A stretch of 64,000 nt of DNA from Lamellibrachia columna (GCA_963662155.1 OY759261.1:63367917-63431916), one strand, 5' to 3'. Positions 16,420-31,442 are shown, counted from the stretch's first letter. The notes: generated by a model not told the origin, from the sequence alone. Numbers and translations: made by a program.

Positions 16420-17175
16420 TGCAGTAGGGTAACCTGGGGAAAAACGGCCCTGGGGGTAAGCCCCCGCAGCACATACGCAAAATATAAAATTGTTAACGTC
16501 CAAAAACCTTATGCTAAATGAATCTAACATCTATCGGATATTCACCCCAAAAGCTCAGCAACACGAGACAGACGTAACTAAATCACTGTGTGTTTTACAT
16601 TTATGTCCATTATTATACGCTCTGATCTAATATATTGGCAATAGTAAAATGGTGCAACTCACTATGAAACGATATGAATCATGACCTTAATTGATGACAT
16701 AATAATAGTATTAATGAGTTGACAGGTCAAACAATACAACACGGGCAATAGTATGTTGTGTTTTGTATACATGTAGTGCATATGGGGCAAGACAGGCGGC
16801 ATGAATATGGAGCAAAACGGTTATTATGTGTTATCTCGCACGCACATGGTCATAGTGTATGTAAACTGTATTACACATGACCAATTATGCATAATTAATC
16901 TAATATAATATGAACTGACATTACTAAGCCGATATTATATTACGCATGGAGTGCAAGGTGTACATTATATGTGAACTGCAATTTAAATTTACCAACTATA
17001 ATAGCCGTAATATATTGATATCGTACCATTTGCATATATACATTTTACACTTAGGCAGTGGTTGGGTCATATAAGCGAAAACCACGCAGAGGATGCTATT
17101 GGCCGTTTTGCCCCATGCAGAGGGCCGTCTTACCCCAAGGATGGGGCAAGATGTTTTTTGGGGTACTCTTGCTAT
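16420..17175. repeat. Intron-4 segment with GGGGTAA/GGCCGTTTTGCCCC-type ends
   Basis: The left end reads GGGTAACCTGGGGAAAAACG and the right end includes GGCCGTTTTGCCCCATGCAG and ACCCCAAGGATGGGGCAAG, so the ends carry related, partly inverted G/C-rich motifs around an AT-rich core. In copy B the related ends lie at about 38340-38370 and 41930-41970. It may be a decayed DNA transposon or MITE. I could not define clean terminal repeats or a target duplication. Confidence 0.35.
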
Positions 17176-17268
17176 TTTTTAATACAACTCATCTAGTTAT
17201 CAATTTGCTGAAGCTACTTTTCTAATTGGTATCACATATATATGTCTACTATATGCGCACATTAAAGT

Positions 17269-17279
17269 AACTAAGTGTG

Positions 17280-17335
<56 letters not shown>

Positions 17336-17412
17336 TGTTTGTGTGCATGCGCGTATGCGTGCGCGCGTGTGTATTGTGTATGCGCGCGTGCGTGCGTGCA
17401 TGTGTGTGGGGT
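17269..17412. repeat. (GTGC/GT)n microsatellite in intron 4 of copy A
   Basis: A run of GTGT, GTGC and GCGC units. The position corresponds to the CA/CG-rich microsatellite at 37790-38170 in copy B, reverse complemented, so the repeat predates the inverted duplication and expanded further in copy B. Confidence 0.9.
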
Positions 17413-19699
17413 GTATGCCTAGTGCAAGTCTGTTTAGTTAGGCGTGCATGTGGTATTAAAGGTGAATAGATATATCATTATGTTGGCTAGATTGAGCTGG
17501 CATGTTTGCACTATACGACGGTAGGTGTAATATTTAGTGGCGAATGTTTAATCACCTTGCAGACGGCCACATCACGGCCAAAGATGAAAACCCGAGATGA
17601 ACGGACGCGTCCGGCAGACACTGTTTGTAGAAACTTCTTCCACAGCACGTCACAAAAACGTTTTTGTGGTCTTTGAGATAACTGCGGGATCCAGTGATTA
17701 CTCCTATGTAGAAAATAACACGTATCCCTAAGTAGTAAAGCATTAACTGGGTTGCAATCGTGCAATGTGAAAGCCAAATGTAACCCTGTTGAAACTGTGA
17801 GCAATTACATATTATGATAATACAATAGGCATTGTTGTAAAGTTATGTCACTCACCAGAGGTCACTGGTGTAGCCAGAAATACACCCAGCTTAACAATTT
17901 GGACGGGTTTTATTAATCGAATATCGCAATTTATCAAGGCGCTTATACATAGATACAACATGTTCTACATTATCTGACTAAGCCTTACGTATCAACGATG
18001 ATTAATTGTTCTATTGTTTGTTTATCTTATATCATTGTATGTGCCTCTACACTTAATTATGCATTACATGTTTTAAGTACGATTGTTTGAACGTTTCAAA
18101 CCTTCGATATAGCGAATCAAAGAGTTGAAATCGTTGGTTGGGCGATCTTCGTATATGACGTGAACTTGCTGATCCACGCCGTACGTCTTCTGCACCCAGT
18201 CTGTAGCGTACACGACATGTAATGAGCCTTATCATAATCAGTTCGTATTTAGTACAATATGTATCCTTTGTTCCTTGTGTACTACCTCATACGATATAAC
18301 GGTGAACGTTCGTGTTGTAATGTCAATAAGTGTTATGTGAATATTTTGTTGCCGAGAATAGAACATAGGCCTTCGACAATTAATGTGACCGATCAAAGTA
18401 CAAGTATTCGAATACACGACAAGACCGTCACTGCAAGTTTGTCGCATAATGTATTGTGTGAATGGAATATTATCGACATAATTACTTACCAATACAGTTT
18501 GTCATCAAGCTAACTGAGCTGATACCATCTGCTGTTCCGTAGTCACATATGACAAACGGCCCACGTCCAGGCGTAAACGGAATGGAACCTGTTTGAAGAA
18601 TATTTGACAAAGATGAAAGGATGAAAGCACGTACATCGCTTTTCCATTGTCATTGCTTAGTTGTTCTTTAAATCACCAACTACAATCTTATACATACTTC
18701 ACCACCTTAATCGGTATATTATCTTAAATAGAAGAGAAAGTATACTTACCCAATAAATTCTTGATTATTGGCCAAGCGTGCTCCACAACTGTCTGATCCT
18801 GAAGCGTTTTGTTGCCATATAGACCGTCTTCCGTGTACAGGTCTTGATCACAGGCAAGCGCAGCATGTTCTACGTTCGCCATGCTTCACAACGACATATA
18901 CACAAATGTGTTAACAATAAAATCTAAACAAAGCTGACAAAACTCTCACAAAGATCAGCGATTGTCGACACCGGCTCGCATGTCTCAGGTACTGGGAAGA
19001 TAAAACCGTTTTGTTTGTTTAGCACACCGGAGTTATTTGTTTTGATGTTGCTTTCTCGATGCGTATCTAAATACCTGGATTGTTGTATTATCAGTCGCCA
19101 AATGGCAAATACATCGATTATTGACAGGACATTATGTCAAATGCATGTTGGTTGGTTTATGGTGATGTCTTTGAAGCTACGATAATACGATTTTTCTCAC
19201 AGTATAGAACAAGGGTCTAGTTAAAATCACACGTAGTGGTATATCTAAATCCATAAGTGGCTGATATAACTTGAATGATCTGAACAATTAGATACTGAAA
19301 GTGTACATGCGATTATTGTTACGTGCGCTAAACCAATTGGGTTTCTATGACAACGCATGCACAACCGCTTCCGAAGTTATTCAAACGTAAAATCAGCCGA
19401 TGTTTGTGTTCTGATTCTAGGATTGTGATTTAGGTTTAAAGTAAACGTTTTTGTTTGTATCTTGTATTCTTTGTCGAAACAGCATAAGAATAACTATTTG
19501 CGTTCGTCTCGTTGTCATGGATACATATATGTTCCGACTTTGTAATTTAAAGTAAAAAATTACGTATAGTACTTCCGTCGACATTTTCGTGCGACTTCAC
19601 AATTATATCAGTGTTACGTTATACAGCAAATGCACCACGGGTTATTTCGGGTAGGCTTTCTGCCTTGGTATATTTACTTGTATAATTTGTATGTATGTT

Positions 19700-20585
19700 G
19701 TATAGTATCTTTCAGCCGGTGGCTAGAGACCTCAATTTATTCTTGTTTAGAGTAGTAGTTGACATGATTGATGACACGATTTGTGAAATAGTGTTTACGT
19801 ATTTCTGTACGAGTGTACCTCTTCCTTAGCTTTAAGCTGTGTCCACTCATATTGCTGGTACATTGATATAAAAATGCACTGGGTTATTCTAGTTTAGGCT
19901 ACTTAAATATGTGTACACCTCACAGAGGTCCGCCTCAAGTCGTCTCTGTTTCAAAGGAACTGATTCAATAGGTGTTCTGTTGAGCTTCAGCGCTCTCTTC
20001 TGAACTTTCTCTAATTCATGTTAATCATTTCGATAGAAAGGGTTCCAAGCTGGCGATGCATATTCCAGCAGTGGTCGTATCATTGATTCATATAAGGTCT
20101 TTATAATCTTTTCCAATGTACTTTGAAAGCATCGTTTCAATAGTTCTATGTGTTGATTTGCCTTTGTTGTAATATATTTTATGCGGGTGCTTTGTTTTAG
20201 GTAATCACATATTATTCTTCAATCCCTTTGTTATTCTACAAGTTGTAGTAATATTCCTCCATTGAATGTGTATGCATAGTTGAGGCTTTGTCTCATTTTA
20301 AGTACTGCACATTTGGTGGCATTGACGTTTAATTGCCAAGTTTTTGACCAAACTGCAAGTTTGTATAGAGCATCTTGGAGAGCTTCAAGTCAGCTAATGC
20401 TGAAATATTTGAATAGAATCTTGGGTCATCAGCAAACATTTTGGCTGTTGCCTTAACTGAGTCGGGTACAAAAATGTAATCTACAGTAGCACTTTGCCTT
20501 TAATACCACATTGTCTTAATTTATATACTAATAGTTTATGAGGTATGGTATCAAATGCCTTTGATAAAACTAGTTGCAATAATTA
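19700..20585 (-). pseudogene. LINE reverse transcriptase remnant, left arm
   Basis: Inverted homolog of 34500-35530. The minus strand encodes decayed fragments around TELEKVQ, PIESVPLKQ and DLCEVYTYL, with the AKMFADD catalytic region near 20440. It carries a deletion that joins GTAGATTACATTTTTGTACC directly; the same deletion is present at 26940-27205 but not at 34600. The element stops abruptly at about 20585, where the smaller inverted repeat begins. Confidence 0.75.
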
Positions 20586-22170
20586 TCGTTAAACTTTACC
20601 AAACCTTATTTTATTAAGGTTTACACAAACGTTATGGAAAAAAATACATAGTCTTGTATTAATGCTCAACTTCAACCTAGTTGTAGCTCCTTCCTTCGTC
20701 GACATAAACACGTGCCTGTGTAAAACAACTTAGCAAGTTTAGTAATGTTATCTTTATGCGCGAGTTTACTTAAAGCGCGTGTAATATGATGGTGATGAAA
20801 GAATCATGGATTTTAGTAGTACTTCAACCTAAAACTATTTTAATTGTCACAATGTCGTGTCTGCGCAACCAATGTTGCTTGATCAAGAAATCCGTATGGC
20901 CTGTTTCACTGGTGCGAAGTATAGCATTAATCAATCAAGGGGTATGCTCTTAAATAGCCTCACATCCAGTCCGATATTAACCAATGCAGTGTCTTCCTGG
21001 ATGCCAGATGCAGACAGTCGCATTAACGTCATCGGACAAACTCGCGACGGCGGCTTTATCGAGCATGTACCTATCGTGTTATATTGAAGTGTGCGAGGAG
21101 TGTGTAATGCATAATATTTTAATTTTTTAATCATGCTACAAAAGTCTGCAATTCGTTTAATTATGTCAACTTCATACAGAGCACGCACATAACAACTCTT
21201 CGAATTGCTATTGATTCTACCATTAATAAAAAATGTACGAATACATCGTTGTTCTGTTGATGTATACATTTGTCAAGAATATGTTTCCGTCGGTTATTAT
21301 AAGTACGTTTAATAGACCTAATGAAATCTACAAACAGAGGACACGCCATGCTGATGTATTGCGTGCCGATTTCAATATCCAACATATTTATACAGAACCA
21401 CCAGAAACCATGTTGTTGAACTACGGAATTGCACTGTAAAAAAACAGTGGATTATACTTCTGCATTTGTAAAATTTACATTTATTCTCAAAAGGGTTTTG
21501 AGAATACATTTTTCAAATGTTTTTATTACTAAATGATATTTATAATTTATAAAAATAACATGTATTGTGGTAATCACAATGGAAGAATTTATGAGACAGA
21601 CATTGACATGGCAGTTTGGTTTTTCTTGCACCCTAAAATAGAATATATAGGCATTACATGTATCATGAGGGAATTAGCCACTTGTGACTTGACACCTTCA
21701 TTATGGAAATTGTGACAACGTTTGTATGTATGGTATTATTGTATGTATTGCATTGCAATTTCTATAATAAACCACCTTTATTATCTACATCGGCGACACA
21801 GTTCCAACAATGTTCGTCTTTCTAAGAACGACCTGTCATGGACGCTTTGTCCGGGACAGCGAAGTCATCAACTGGGGTGACTGGCAGTCGCTGTATTGAT
21901 TTAGTGCAGTAGAGTGTGCACTTATGAAGGCTGCACACGAGACGCCGGTTCTATTCCTGTCGAGCCATTACGCATTGGGTCTGGCGGTCCAGGTACCATA
22001 CACTTATCGATGTCGCCAAGAAAAACAAACTGTTTTTTTTATCCTCTCAAATCCCTCGCACGAGTGTATGTACACCACACAGGAACACGTGAACACTGTC
22101 TGGTTATCACGTATGAATAAGAAGAACGGAAATGCAATAAGCTTGCATAACACATACCACGCAGGTCTAC
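20585..22170 (+). repeat. Left arm of the 6.3-kb nested inverted repeat
   Basis: This block pairs with 25400-26935 in reverse complement; coordinate sums stay near 47510-47570 throughout. It contains several short plus-strand open frames: 20857-21087, 21233-21439, 21533-21715 and 21924-22199. In the 21263-21439 frame the two arms differ at about 21 of 177 bases, roughly 14 replacement and 6 silent, so there is no sign of protein constraint. I recognise no family. Confidence 0.8.
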
Positions 22171-22665
22171 AGGTATCTTTCGGCGATTTAGTCGATTAAA
22201 CTGTCGTATCTCCGTTTACCCAGACTCTTTTACGTCGCGTCTGGAAAGTTTAACCATGTTCTATATGTAGCCCTTAGTAGTCTACATATAACCGAACGTG
22301 GGCGCCCAGACCGAGAAAAATAGACCAATGTTAACAGACCGTATTTCATAGTAATACTACCAGCTTATTTATCAAAGGATTCAGTGAAAATTATAGTCCC
22401 TGGGTTTTGTTAATTACGTAATTGCGCCCTACATTCCTACACATTATAAAAATAACGAATAGAACAATTTGTCCAGCCATAACTAAAAAAATGCTAACAT
22501 AAATTATAGCTGCCCGCCAGTATATGTTCTTTCATATTTCATAAGTTTAAGTAATTTGCAGATATCTGGTAAGACTCACCTAAATTAAACTAAACTCAAC
22601 CACTGAACCGGCCAGTTACTAATTCCAAGCCACACAGGTGATTGGTTCAAATAATCGCATTAAAT
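22171..22665. other. Non-coding spacer
   Basis: No gene, repeat family or long open frame recognised. A short hairpin is visible around 22265-22285 (TATATGTAG near CTACATATA). Confidence 0.5.
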
Positions 22666-23159
22666 TATAAAGCCACATAGATACCTCTCAATTACACCTG
22701 ACACAATAAATCACAGATTGCATGACAATTCCGAACGCATTAAGTTGGTCCCCATTTTCAATCGGTATATACGTAAGGCACCTTTTTTGATGTCGTGAGT
22801 CAGCAAATGATCAGTTACGAGCTAGAGATGATTGAAATATATTATGATTTTGTCACTTCACAATCCAAGATACATCATATACTTCAACGTACCAAACACA
22901 CTCAGTGTTGCAATCACACAAATACTTCAACGTACCACTCAAACTCAGTATAGCAATCACATATTTATTGACCCGAGATTGGAAGACGTTCGTCACATCG
23001 ACTGATTCGGAAGAATTCATACCCTTTTATATCACAACTGGCCGAGTTGCCCGGTTTTGCACAGGACAAAATGGCAACCACCACAAGAGCTTATGGTAAT
23101 ATCCCAACCATGGGGATTCGACGGAATTTTCTTAATGTACAAACCACTGAACGACTGAA

Positions 23160-23180
<21 letters not shown>
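22666..23180 (+). repeat. Third copy of the intron-6 segment, in the spacer
   Basis: In the same orientation as 44310-44720 and reverse complementary to 14646-15165. Markers are AGCCACATAGATACC, CATTAAGTTGGTCCCCATTTTC, ACTTCAACGTACC and GGAAGACGTTCGTCACATCG. It is followed by the same LINE 3' sequence as the other two copies. The sequence has no adjoining methyltransferase exon here. Confidence 0.8.
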
Positions 23181-24952
<1,772 letters not shown>

Positions 24953-24954
24953 TA

Positions 24955-25398
24955 GTTTACAAGATATACACGGTTCCGCTATGCATGTTGCCTTCCTTGA
25001 TGCTTCAAAAGCATTTGAACGAGTCAATCGACAAAAGCTTTTTACGAAATTATGATAACGCGATGTACATAAATTTATTTTAAGTGTACTTAGCAATGAG
25101 TTCCATAACCAATGGGAATCTACCCACTCGGACTTCTTCTCAGTGGGCAACGGTGTTATGTAAGGTTGGAAGTTATCCCCTTAACTTTTTAATATTTATA
25201 TGGACAATCTGAGTGTACAGCTGCACAAACAACCTATTGGTTGTAGTCTTGGTACAGCAGTGATTAATCACCTAATATACGCAGCTGATTTACTTCTGTT
25301 TGCTCCTTCCGCCAAAGGACTACAAACATAATTTGACAAATGTTCCACATACGGATGTGAGCACGACGTTCAATATAAAGCTGGTAAATCCCTGGTCA
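24955..25398 (+). pseudogene. Second-type LINE reverse transcriptase, inactivated
   Basis: The plus strand gives, across frameshifts, AFLDASKAFERVNRQKLF (RT motif A), a stop-containing block equivalent to the usual PQG-type motif B, DNLSVQLHKQPIGCSLGTA, then HLIYAADLLLFAPSAKGLQ. The catalytic YADD box reads YAAD here, so even an intact frame would be inactive. The type (PSAKGLQ after the YADD box) differs from the other LINEs in the window. It ends at the start of the right inverted-repeat arm. Confidence 0.8.
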
Positions 25399-25399
25399 T

Positions 25400-26935
25400 G
25401 TACTTTACGCGGTTTGTGTTATGCAAGCTTATTGCATTTTCCATTTTCCTTATTCATACGTGATTACCCGAGAGTGTTCACGTGCTCCTGTGTGGTCGTG
25501 CGAGGGATTTGAGAAGAAAATAAGTGGATACCTGGACAGCCAGACCCAGTGCGTAATAGTTCTACAGGAATAGAACCGGCGTCTCGTGTGTGGTTTTTAT
25601 AAGGGCACACTGTACTGCACTAAATGAATACGGCGACTGCCAGTCATCCCAGTTGATGACTTAGGATGCAGCTTAGGAAGACAAAGCGACCATGACAGAT
25701 CGTTCTTAGAAAGACGAACATTGTTGGAACTGGGTTGCCAATGTAGGTGATAAAGGTGGTTTATTGTAGAAATTGTAATACAATACATACAATAATACCA
25801 TACATACAAACAGTGTCACAATTTCCATAATGAGGGTGTTAAGCCACAAATGGCTAATTTTCCCTTACGATACACGTAGTCCTTATTTATTCTATTCTAT
25901 GGTGCAAGAGAAAAACAAACTGCCATGTCAATATCTGTCTCATAAATACTTTCATTACGATTACAACAATACATATTATTTGTATAAATTACTAATATCA
26001 TTTACTAACAAAAACCTTTTGAGAAGACATATAAATTTTACAAATGCAGAAGTATAATCCGCTGTTTTTACAGTGTAATTCCATAGTTCAGCAACAAGGT
26101 TTCTGATGGTTCTGTATAAACATATTGAATATTGAAATCGGTATGCAATACATCAGCATGGCGTGTCCTGTGTTTGTGGATATCATTAGGTTTATTAACC
26201 ATACTTATCAGAACCGACGGGAACATATTTTTGACAAATGTATACATCAACAGAACAACGATGTATTAATATATATTTTATTAATGGTAGAATCAATAGC
26301 AACTCGAAGAGTTGTTCTGTGCGTGCTCTTTATGGAGTTGACATAATTAAACATTTTGCAGACTCTTGTAGCTCGATTAAAGAACTAAAATGTTATACAT
26401 TACACACTCCTCCCACACTTCAATATAACACGATAGGTACTTGATCGATAAAGCCGCCGAGTCGCGAGTTTGCCCGATGACGTCAGTGCGACCGTCTGCA
26501 TCTGCCATCCAGGAAGACACTGCATTGTTTAATATCGGACTGGATGTGAGGCTGTTTAAGAGAATATCCCTTGATTGGTTAATGCTATACTTCGCACTAG
26601 TGAAACAGGCCATACGGATTTCTTGATCAAGCAACATTTATTGCGCAGACACGACATTGTGACAATTAAAATAATTGAAGGTTGAAGTACTACTCAAATC
26701 CACGATTCATACATCACCTTCATATTACACGCACTATAAGTAAACTCACGCATAAAGATAACATTACTAAACTTCCCAAAAGTTGTTTTACATGGGCACG
26801 TATTTATGTGGAGGAAGGAAGGAGCTACAATTAGGTTGAAGTTGAGCATTAATACAAGACTGTGTATTGTTTTCCATAACGTTTGTGGAAACCTTAATAA
26901 AATAAGGTTTGGTAAAGTTTAACGATAATTACTGC
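25400..26935 (-). repeat. Right arm of the 6.3-kb nested inverted repeat
   Basis: Reverse complement of 20585-22170, with the same order of markers: the AAGCTTATTGCATTTTCC region, the GAACATTGTTGGAACTGGGT region, and CAAGAAATCCGTATGGCC in inverse. Short minus-strand frames (26637-26377, 26250-26068) match the left-arm frames only loosely. The outer part, 26799-26932, is repeated directly at 27206-27342. Confidence 0.8.
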
Positions 26936-27205
26936 AACTAGTTTTATCAAAGGCATTTGATACCATACCTCATAAACTATTAGTATATAAATTAAGACAA
27001 TGTGGTATTAAAGGCAAAGTGCTACTGTAGATTACATTTTTGTACCCGACTCAGTTAAGGCAACAGCCAAAATGTTTGCTGATGACCCAAGATTCTACTC
27101 AAATATTTCAGCATTAGCTGACTTGAAGCTCTCCAAGATGCTCTATACAAACTTGCAGTTTGGTCAAAAACTTGGCAATTAAACGTCAATGCCACCAAAT
27201 GTGCA
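26936..27205 (+). pseudogene. LINE RT fragment between two direct repeats
   Basis: Encodes a broken piece around TKAFDTIPHKLLVYKL-type text, then the AKMFADDPRFYSN catalytic block and KLGN. It has the same internal deletion as the LINE at 20.4 kb. It lies between direct repeats 26799-26932 and 27206-27342 (marker GTATTTATGTGGAGGAAGG), which suggests a local tandem duplication of the arm end plus LINE. Confidence 0.7.
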
Positions 27206-27342
27206 GGTATTTATGTGGAGGAAGGAAGGAGCTACAATTAGGTTGAAGTTGAGCATTAATACAAGACTGTGTATTGTTTTCCATAACGTTTGTGGAAACC
27301 TTACTAAAATAAGGTTTGGTAAAAGTTAACGATAATTATTGA

Positions 27343-28284
27343 AATTAGTTACACATATTTTATAGCATCGGCTAAATGATATGCATTATACGCAATCGCT
27401 TCATGTTGCGTGTATTTTCAAAGTCCAAGTGTAAAGGTGATAAACAACATCATTATGTTTACACATACAAGACGTTTAAGTAATTAAATGTCAGCACGAC
27501 GACGTTCTCAAGAGTTTTGTTACAAAAGCGACCTTTGTCTTGGCCTATAAACTTGTTATGCTCCCTTTGGCGAAAGGAGTATGCTATCTATTTATGTAGC
27601 AATACAAATATTCACTGCGTTTAACAAGCAGTTTGTCTAGTTTGCTTGTTTATTGCATGATTCTCAAACAACCTGATGCCATCGATCTAAATTTAGACCA
27701 TTCCCCATTTTCCCTTCCCTACTGTTAAATGTAGACATCCTGTAAACAACTTACATCATCACAAGCGAAGTAATAACGTGTCTTGTGTACACTGTTTAAC
27801 AAGCCGGCAGTTTGCCCAGATTGAGACAGACGGGCAATTTCGCAATCACTGCGTGAAGTGTTGAACGAGTCTCTAGACTATTCGCTTTGATTTCGTTGCG
27901 TCAACAACAACTCGCGCATGCTCAGTGTTAGCATACGGGTGACGCGTTGAACTATATATAAATATGAGAAAACATATTCGGATGAATAATTCGCCCGGCG
28001 GTTTCCTCAAATACTCGTCGAATTTGCCAAGGTAAGCAGGTTGGTTCTGTTTTGTAGTTTTACTGCAGCATGCACGTAGAATGTTCAGGGCACTATTGGG
28101 AACGCAGAATATAATTGTCGCCAAAGTATTGCAAGTGAGTTTGTGCGTAGGCGCGTGTTTGTGTGTACGTCCGTGGATGTGTTTCGTTCTGTTTTGTTGG
28201 ATTGTGTCTTAGTACAATGTTCCAAATATATGTGACTTGAGTCACGTCAAGCAGTATTTGATTCGAAGACAAACCCTTTCTTTG
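27343..28284. other. Unannotated stretch with a promoter-like site
   Basis: No recognisable protein. It has a low repeat content compared with its surroundings. The only notable signals are the TATA-like motif and splice donor described in the next entry. Confidence 0.45.
27945..28035 (+). promoter_or_regulatory. Possible TATA promoter with short first exon
   Basis: ACTATATATAAATATG at about 27951-27966 resembles a TATA box. About 70 bp downstream TGCCAAGGTAAGCAGG gives a good splice donor (GT at about 28033). A GCGCATGC motif lies about 40 bp upstream of the TATA. No downstream exon was found before the LINE at 28285, so this is speculative. Confidence 0.22.
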
Positions 28285-29325
28285 ATGGTAAGATTTCAAA
28301 CTGGAAATCTGTTTTGAGTGGGGTACCACAGGGATCAGTGTTAAGCCCTATACTGTTTTTAATATATATAAATGATTTGGAGGATGACATATCTAGCAAA
28401 GTACTCAAATTTGCAGATGACACAAAAGTATTCAGAAAGGTTACTAATGATACAGATAAACAAAGTTTACAGGATTATCTAGAAAAATTAGTTAAATGGT
28501 CAGAAAAATGGCAAATTTTATTCAATTTTGGGAAGTGTAAATGTATACACATAGGACATGGAAATATGGACGAGGAATATAAAATGGGGGATGCTGTACT
28601 AGGTAGAACCACACAAGAAAAGGATTTAGGAGTAACATTTAATGCTGACATGAAAGTTTCAGAGCAATGTGGGATTGCTGCTTCGAAAGGAAATCAAATT
28701 CTAGGGCTAATTAGGAGAACTATCACGGAGAAACATCTAATTGTACCCCTGTACAAAGCAATAGTTAGACCACATTTGGAATATTGTATTCAATCATGGA
28801 GGCTATATCGTAAAAAAGACATAGATAAGCTAGAAAGAATACAACGAAGAGCGTAAGATGATTCCAGAATTAAGAGACCTTAGTTACGAAAGTCGCTTAT
28901 TACAATGTGGTTTGACAACACTAGAGACCAGGAGACTAAGAGGAGACCAAATAGAAGTGTTTGAAATAGTGAACGGTTATGAGGATGTTGATAGGAATAT
29001 GTTCTTCAAACTTAAAGAAGGCAGTAGAACCAGAGGACACAAAGCAGCATTAGTTAAGGAGCAGTGTAGGTTGGACATGAGAAAGTACTCTTTCTCACAG
29101 AGGGTGATAAATGAATGGAACAAACTGCTAAATGATTGTGTTAATGCTAGTAGTGTGAATATGTTTAAAAATAGAATTGACAGATATCTGATAAGGGCGG
29201 GCTACACATAGATGAGAAAATTGTTGGACTCTCGATAAGCCAATGGCTTCCTTGTCCACTTGCCATCTGGAACTTGTTGTTCGAGATGGCAATCTTGTTA
29301 AATCTTGTTAAATCTTGTTAAATCT
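28285..29325 (+). pseudogene. 5'-truncated CR1-like LINE (RT second half and 3' end)
   Basis: Begins inside the RT domain with [21 protein letters not shown], followed by LKFADDTKVF (catalytic FADD), [20 protein letters not shown], and then a 2-bp deletion at about 28853 (GAGCGTAAGATG) that creates a stop. The rest is open to RYLIRAGYT at 29211. The 3' end has three AATCTTGTTA units, the simple tail typical of this family. One of the two best-preserved copies in the window. Confidence 0.9.
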
Positions 29326-30304
29326 TTGACATTCAGTATACCTCTTTGTATATCACCGGAAGCTACGTCATTTGTAGATATGGTTCGTCTCCATTTTCGT
29401 CACCACAGGAGGATCTTCATGTCTAGTATGATCAGCTTACAATGCTACTTCATTGGGTTCTTGGGCGGGGAGAGGTCATCAACTGTAACCGTAAACAGAA
29501 AAGTTGTATTTCATGCTGTTGTTGATGGTCGTCGACAACATTGGCAGTTTCTTCGCCTTGGATACGCATTATTATGACATAATGCATGTTAATATGTTAA
29601 TTGGATAGCTATTTAGACATTTAAACCATTTCACTTACACATTTGGGTCATTGTAGCATCGCGTCAAAACGAAAGAAACGAACTGCTTATGTGCACTGCA
29701 GGGTGCCCATATCATCTTATGTGCACTGCAGGGGTGCCCATATCATCTTATGTGCACTGCAGGGGTGCCCATATCATCGGCAAAAATAAACGAATGGTTG
29801 CCAAAGTTAAATACACCTTAGCCAAAACAGTATTCATAGATGCCGTATACAGCTACAGATATGAGTAGGAACATAGATATAGTACAAAAATGTATTTAGA
29901 TTTAGCCAGTAACACACATATTTACACAACATTCAAAGCCAACGCCACATACCATAACACATTGACACACATGGTACTAATCTGAAACGATTGGCATGTT
30001 GCAACATACTGACTACATCCTGTTCAATATTTATAATCACTTGTACTATTTTATTAAAACAAATACTGAGTTTATAACGTGTGGAATTCCATCAAGATAT
30101 GCGTGTTGATGTGTGCTACAACAATGAATAATTAAAATTTCTTTGTTATCGAAATGTATGAATGTATTTTGTACTTTAGTAAACTCAGAATCATTTTCGA
30201 TAAATGATTCAGGAAACCTCCTCTTTACCAAGCGATAACGCAGCAAATAATAGAGCTTGTTAGTGGTCTTTGTTACCGTTGGAAAGCCCATAATATTTTC
30301 TTTC
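29326..30304. other. Stretch without recognised gene
   Basis: Contains a plus frame at 29305-29577 and a minus frame at 30339-30046 (97 codons, with FPTVTKTTNKLYYLLRYRL and CCSTHQHAYLDGIPHVI). I recognise neither. The minus frame has protein-like composition and might be an exon or a retro-copied fragment, but no splice context supports it. Confidence 0.35.
29686..29777. repeat. 31-bp tandem repeat, 3 copies
   Basis: Three nearly identical units containing TTATGTGCACTGCAG and GGTGCCCATATCAT. The first unit is one G shorter. Confidence 0.95.
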
Positions 30305-30960
30305 ATGTGAATTGGTCCAAAGGGGAGGGCAATAGCCAACTAGAGAAAATTTTCATTTATATTCTAAATGGTAGTTTTTTGGTTCAGGTTGTTGATAAAC
30401 CAACTAGAGGTAACAGCACCCTTGATCTGGTATTCATTTCAGACACCAGTTGTATAGACAAACTTGTGGTTGAGGAATGCTTTGCTTTGAGTGACTATAA
30501 GAGTATAAAGGTACTACTTAGATGTCCAGTTTCTCGAATAACATCACAATCCAGAACAGTTTATTTGTTCTCAAAATCCAATTATGAGGCAATAAACACA
30601 GAAATAAAAACACAGATTGGACTAAAGAGTAAATAATAAATCTAAGGCCAATATATGAGAACATTTCAAGCAGTGTTATACACAACTATTGGTGAATCGT
30701 GTCCCATTCTAACATATATAGGCAGGGATCAAGAATAAAGCCTCCGTTGGTAAGTTATAAATATGTAAAAAAAGGCAAAAAGAAAAAGTATTAACAAGTA
30801 GTGGCAAACAAAAATGGGCTATCAGCTGATCAAATAATCTATGAATTAGAAAATGAAAAGCTAAGGACTGTCTTAAGGTAGGTAATAAGGATTTTAACAA
30901 AAATCTTGAGTTTACAAGATAATCCAAGAGTATTTGCTTATATGAAAACAGAAGCACACA
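30305..30960 (+). pseudogene. LINE endonuclease C-terminal part, interrupted by a DNA transposon
   Basis: Plus frame 30307-30636 gives NWSKGEGNSQLEKIF, then FLVQVVDKPTRGNSTLDLVF and ECFALSDYKSIKVLL, matching the end of the AP-endonuclease domain of CR1/L2 LINEs (the usual SDH is SDY here). The linker continues to about 30960, ending near DNPRVFAYMKTEA. The RT half of the same kind of LINE resumes at 34020, so the two are best read as one element split by the 31-34 kb insertion. Confidence 0.8.
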
Positions 30961-31442
30961 ATTAAAAAAATTGCGTTTTCGCATAAATTATGCAAATTAG
31001 GTATTCAAGATGGCCACCATAATATAAAATACATGCTTTTCTCTGGTGCGCTCTAGCCAAAAAAAAGTATTCAAGGGACAAAGTTGCAATTCAGTACATA
31101 GTTAACTTACATGTAGGTCTACTGCATGAATATGACAGAATTGAGATATATTGTACGGTTTAAGCAAAATAAGACTAGATTACGAGAACATAATTTTTAT
31201 GGCTTTTTTACTTAATTTTAAAATTTGGACGGTCGTAACTTAAAAACACTATAAGATATCATGTTTAGCTTTAATTCATGCAATAGGCATATTATGTATG
31301 CATCATTGTGCCAAATTTGGTTCACTTATGTTGGTTAGTTATTGTAACAGAGCGCGTCAGCATTGGTAGCCCACACAAAAATGTATAATTTCAGAAAACG
31401 ACAAAATAGATTTCTTCACTTACAAAAATCGAGTAATTTACC

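Noticed and set aside
20857..22199. A multi-gene cassette of small proteins in the left inverted-repeat arm
   Set aside because: The mirrored frames in the right arm differ mostly by replacement changes and do not keep the same starts and stops; no family resemblance.
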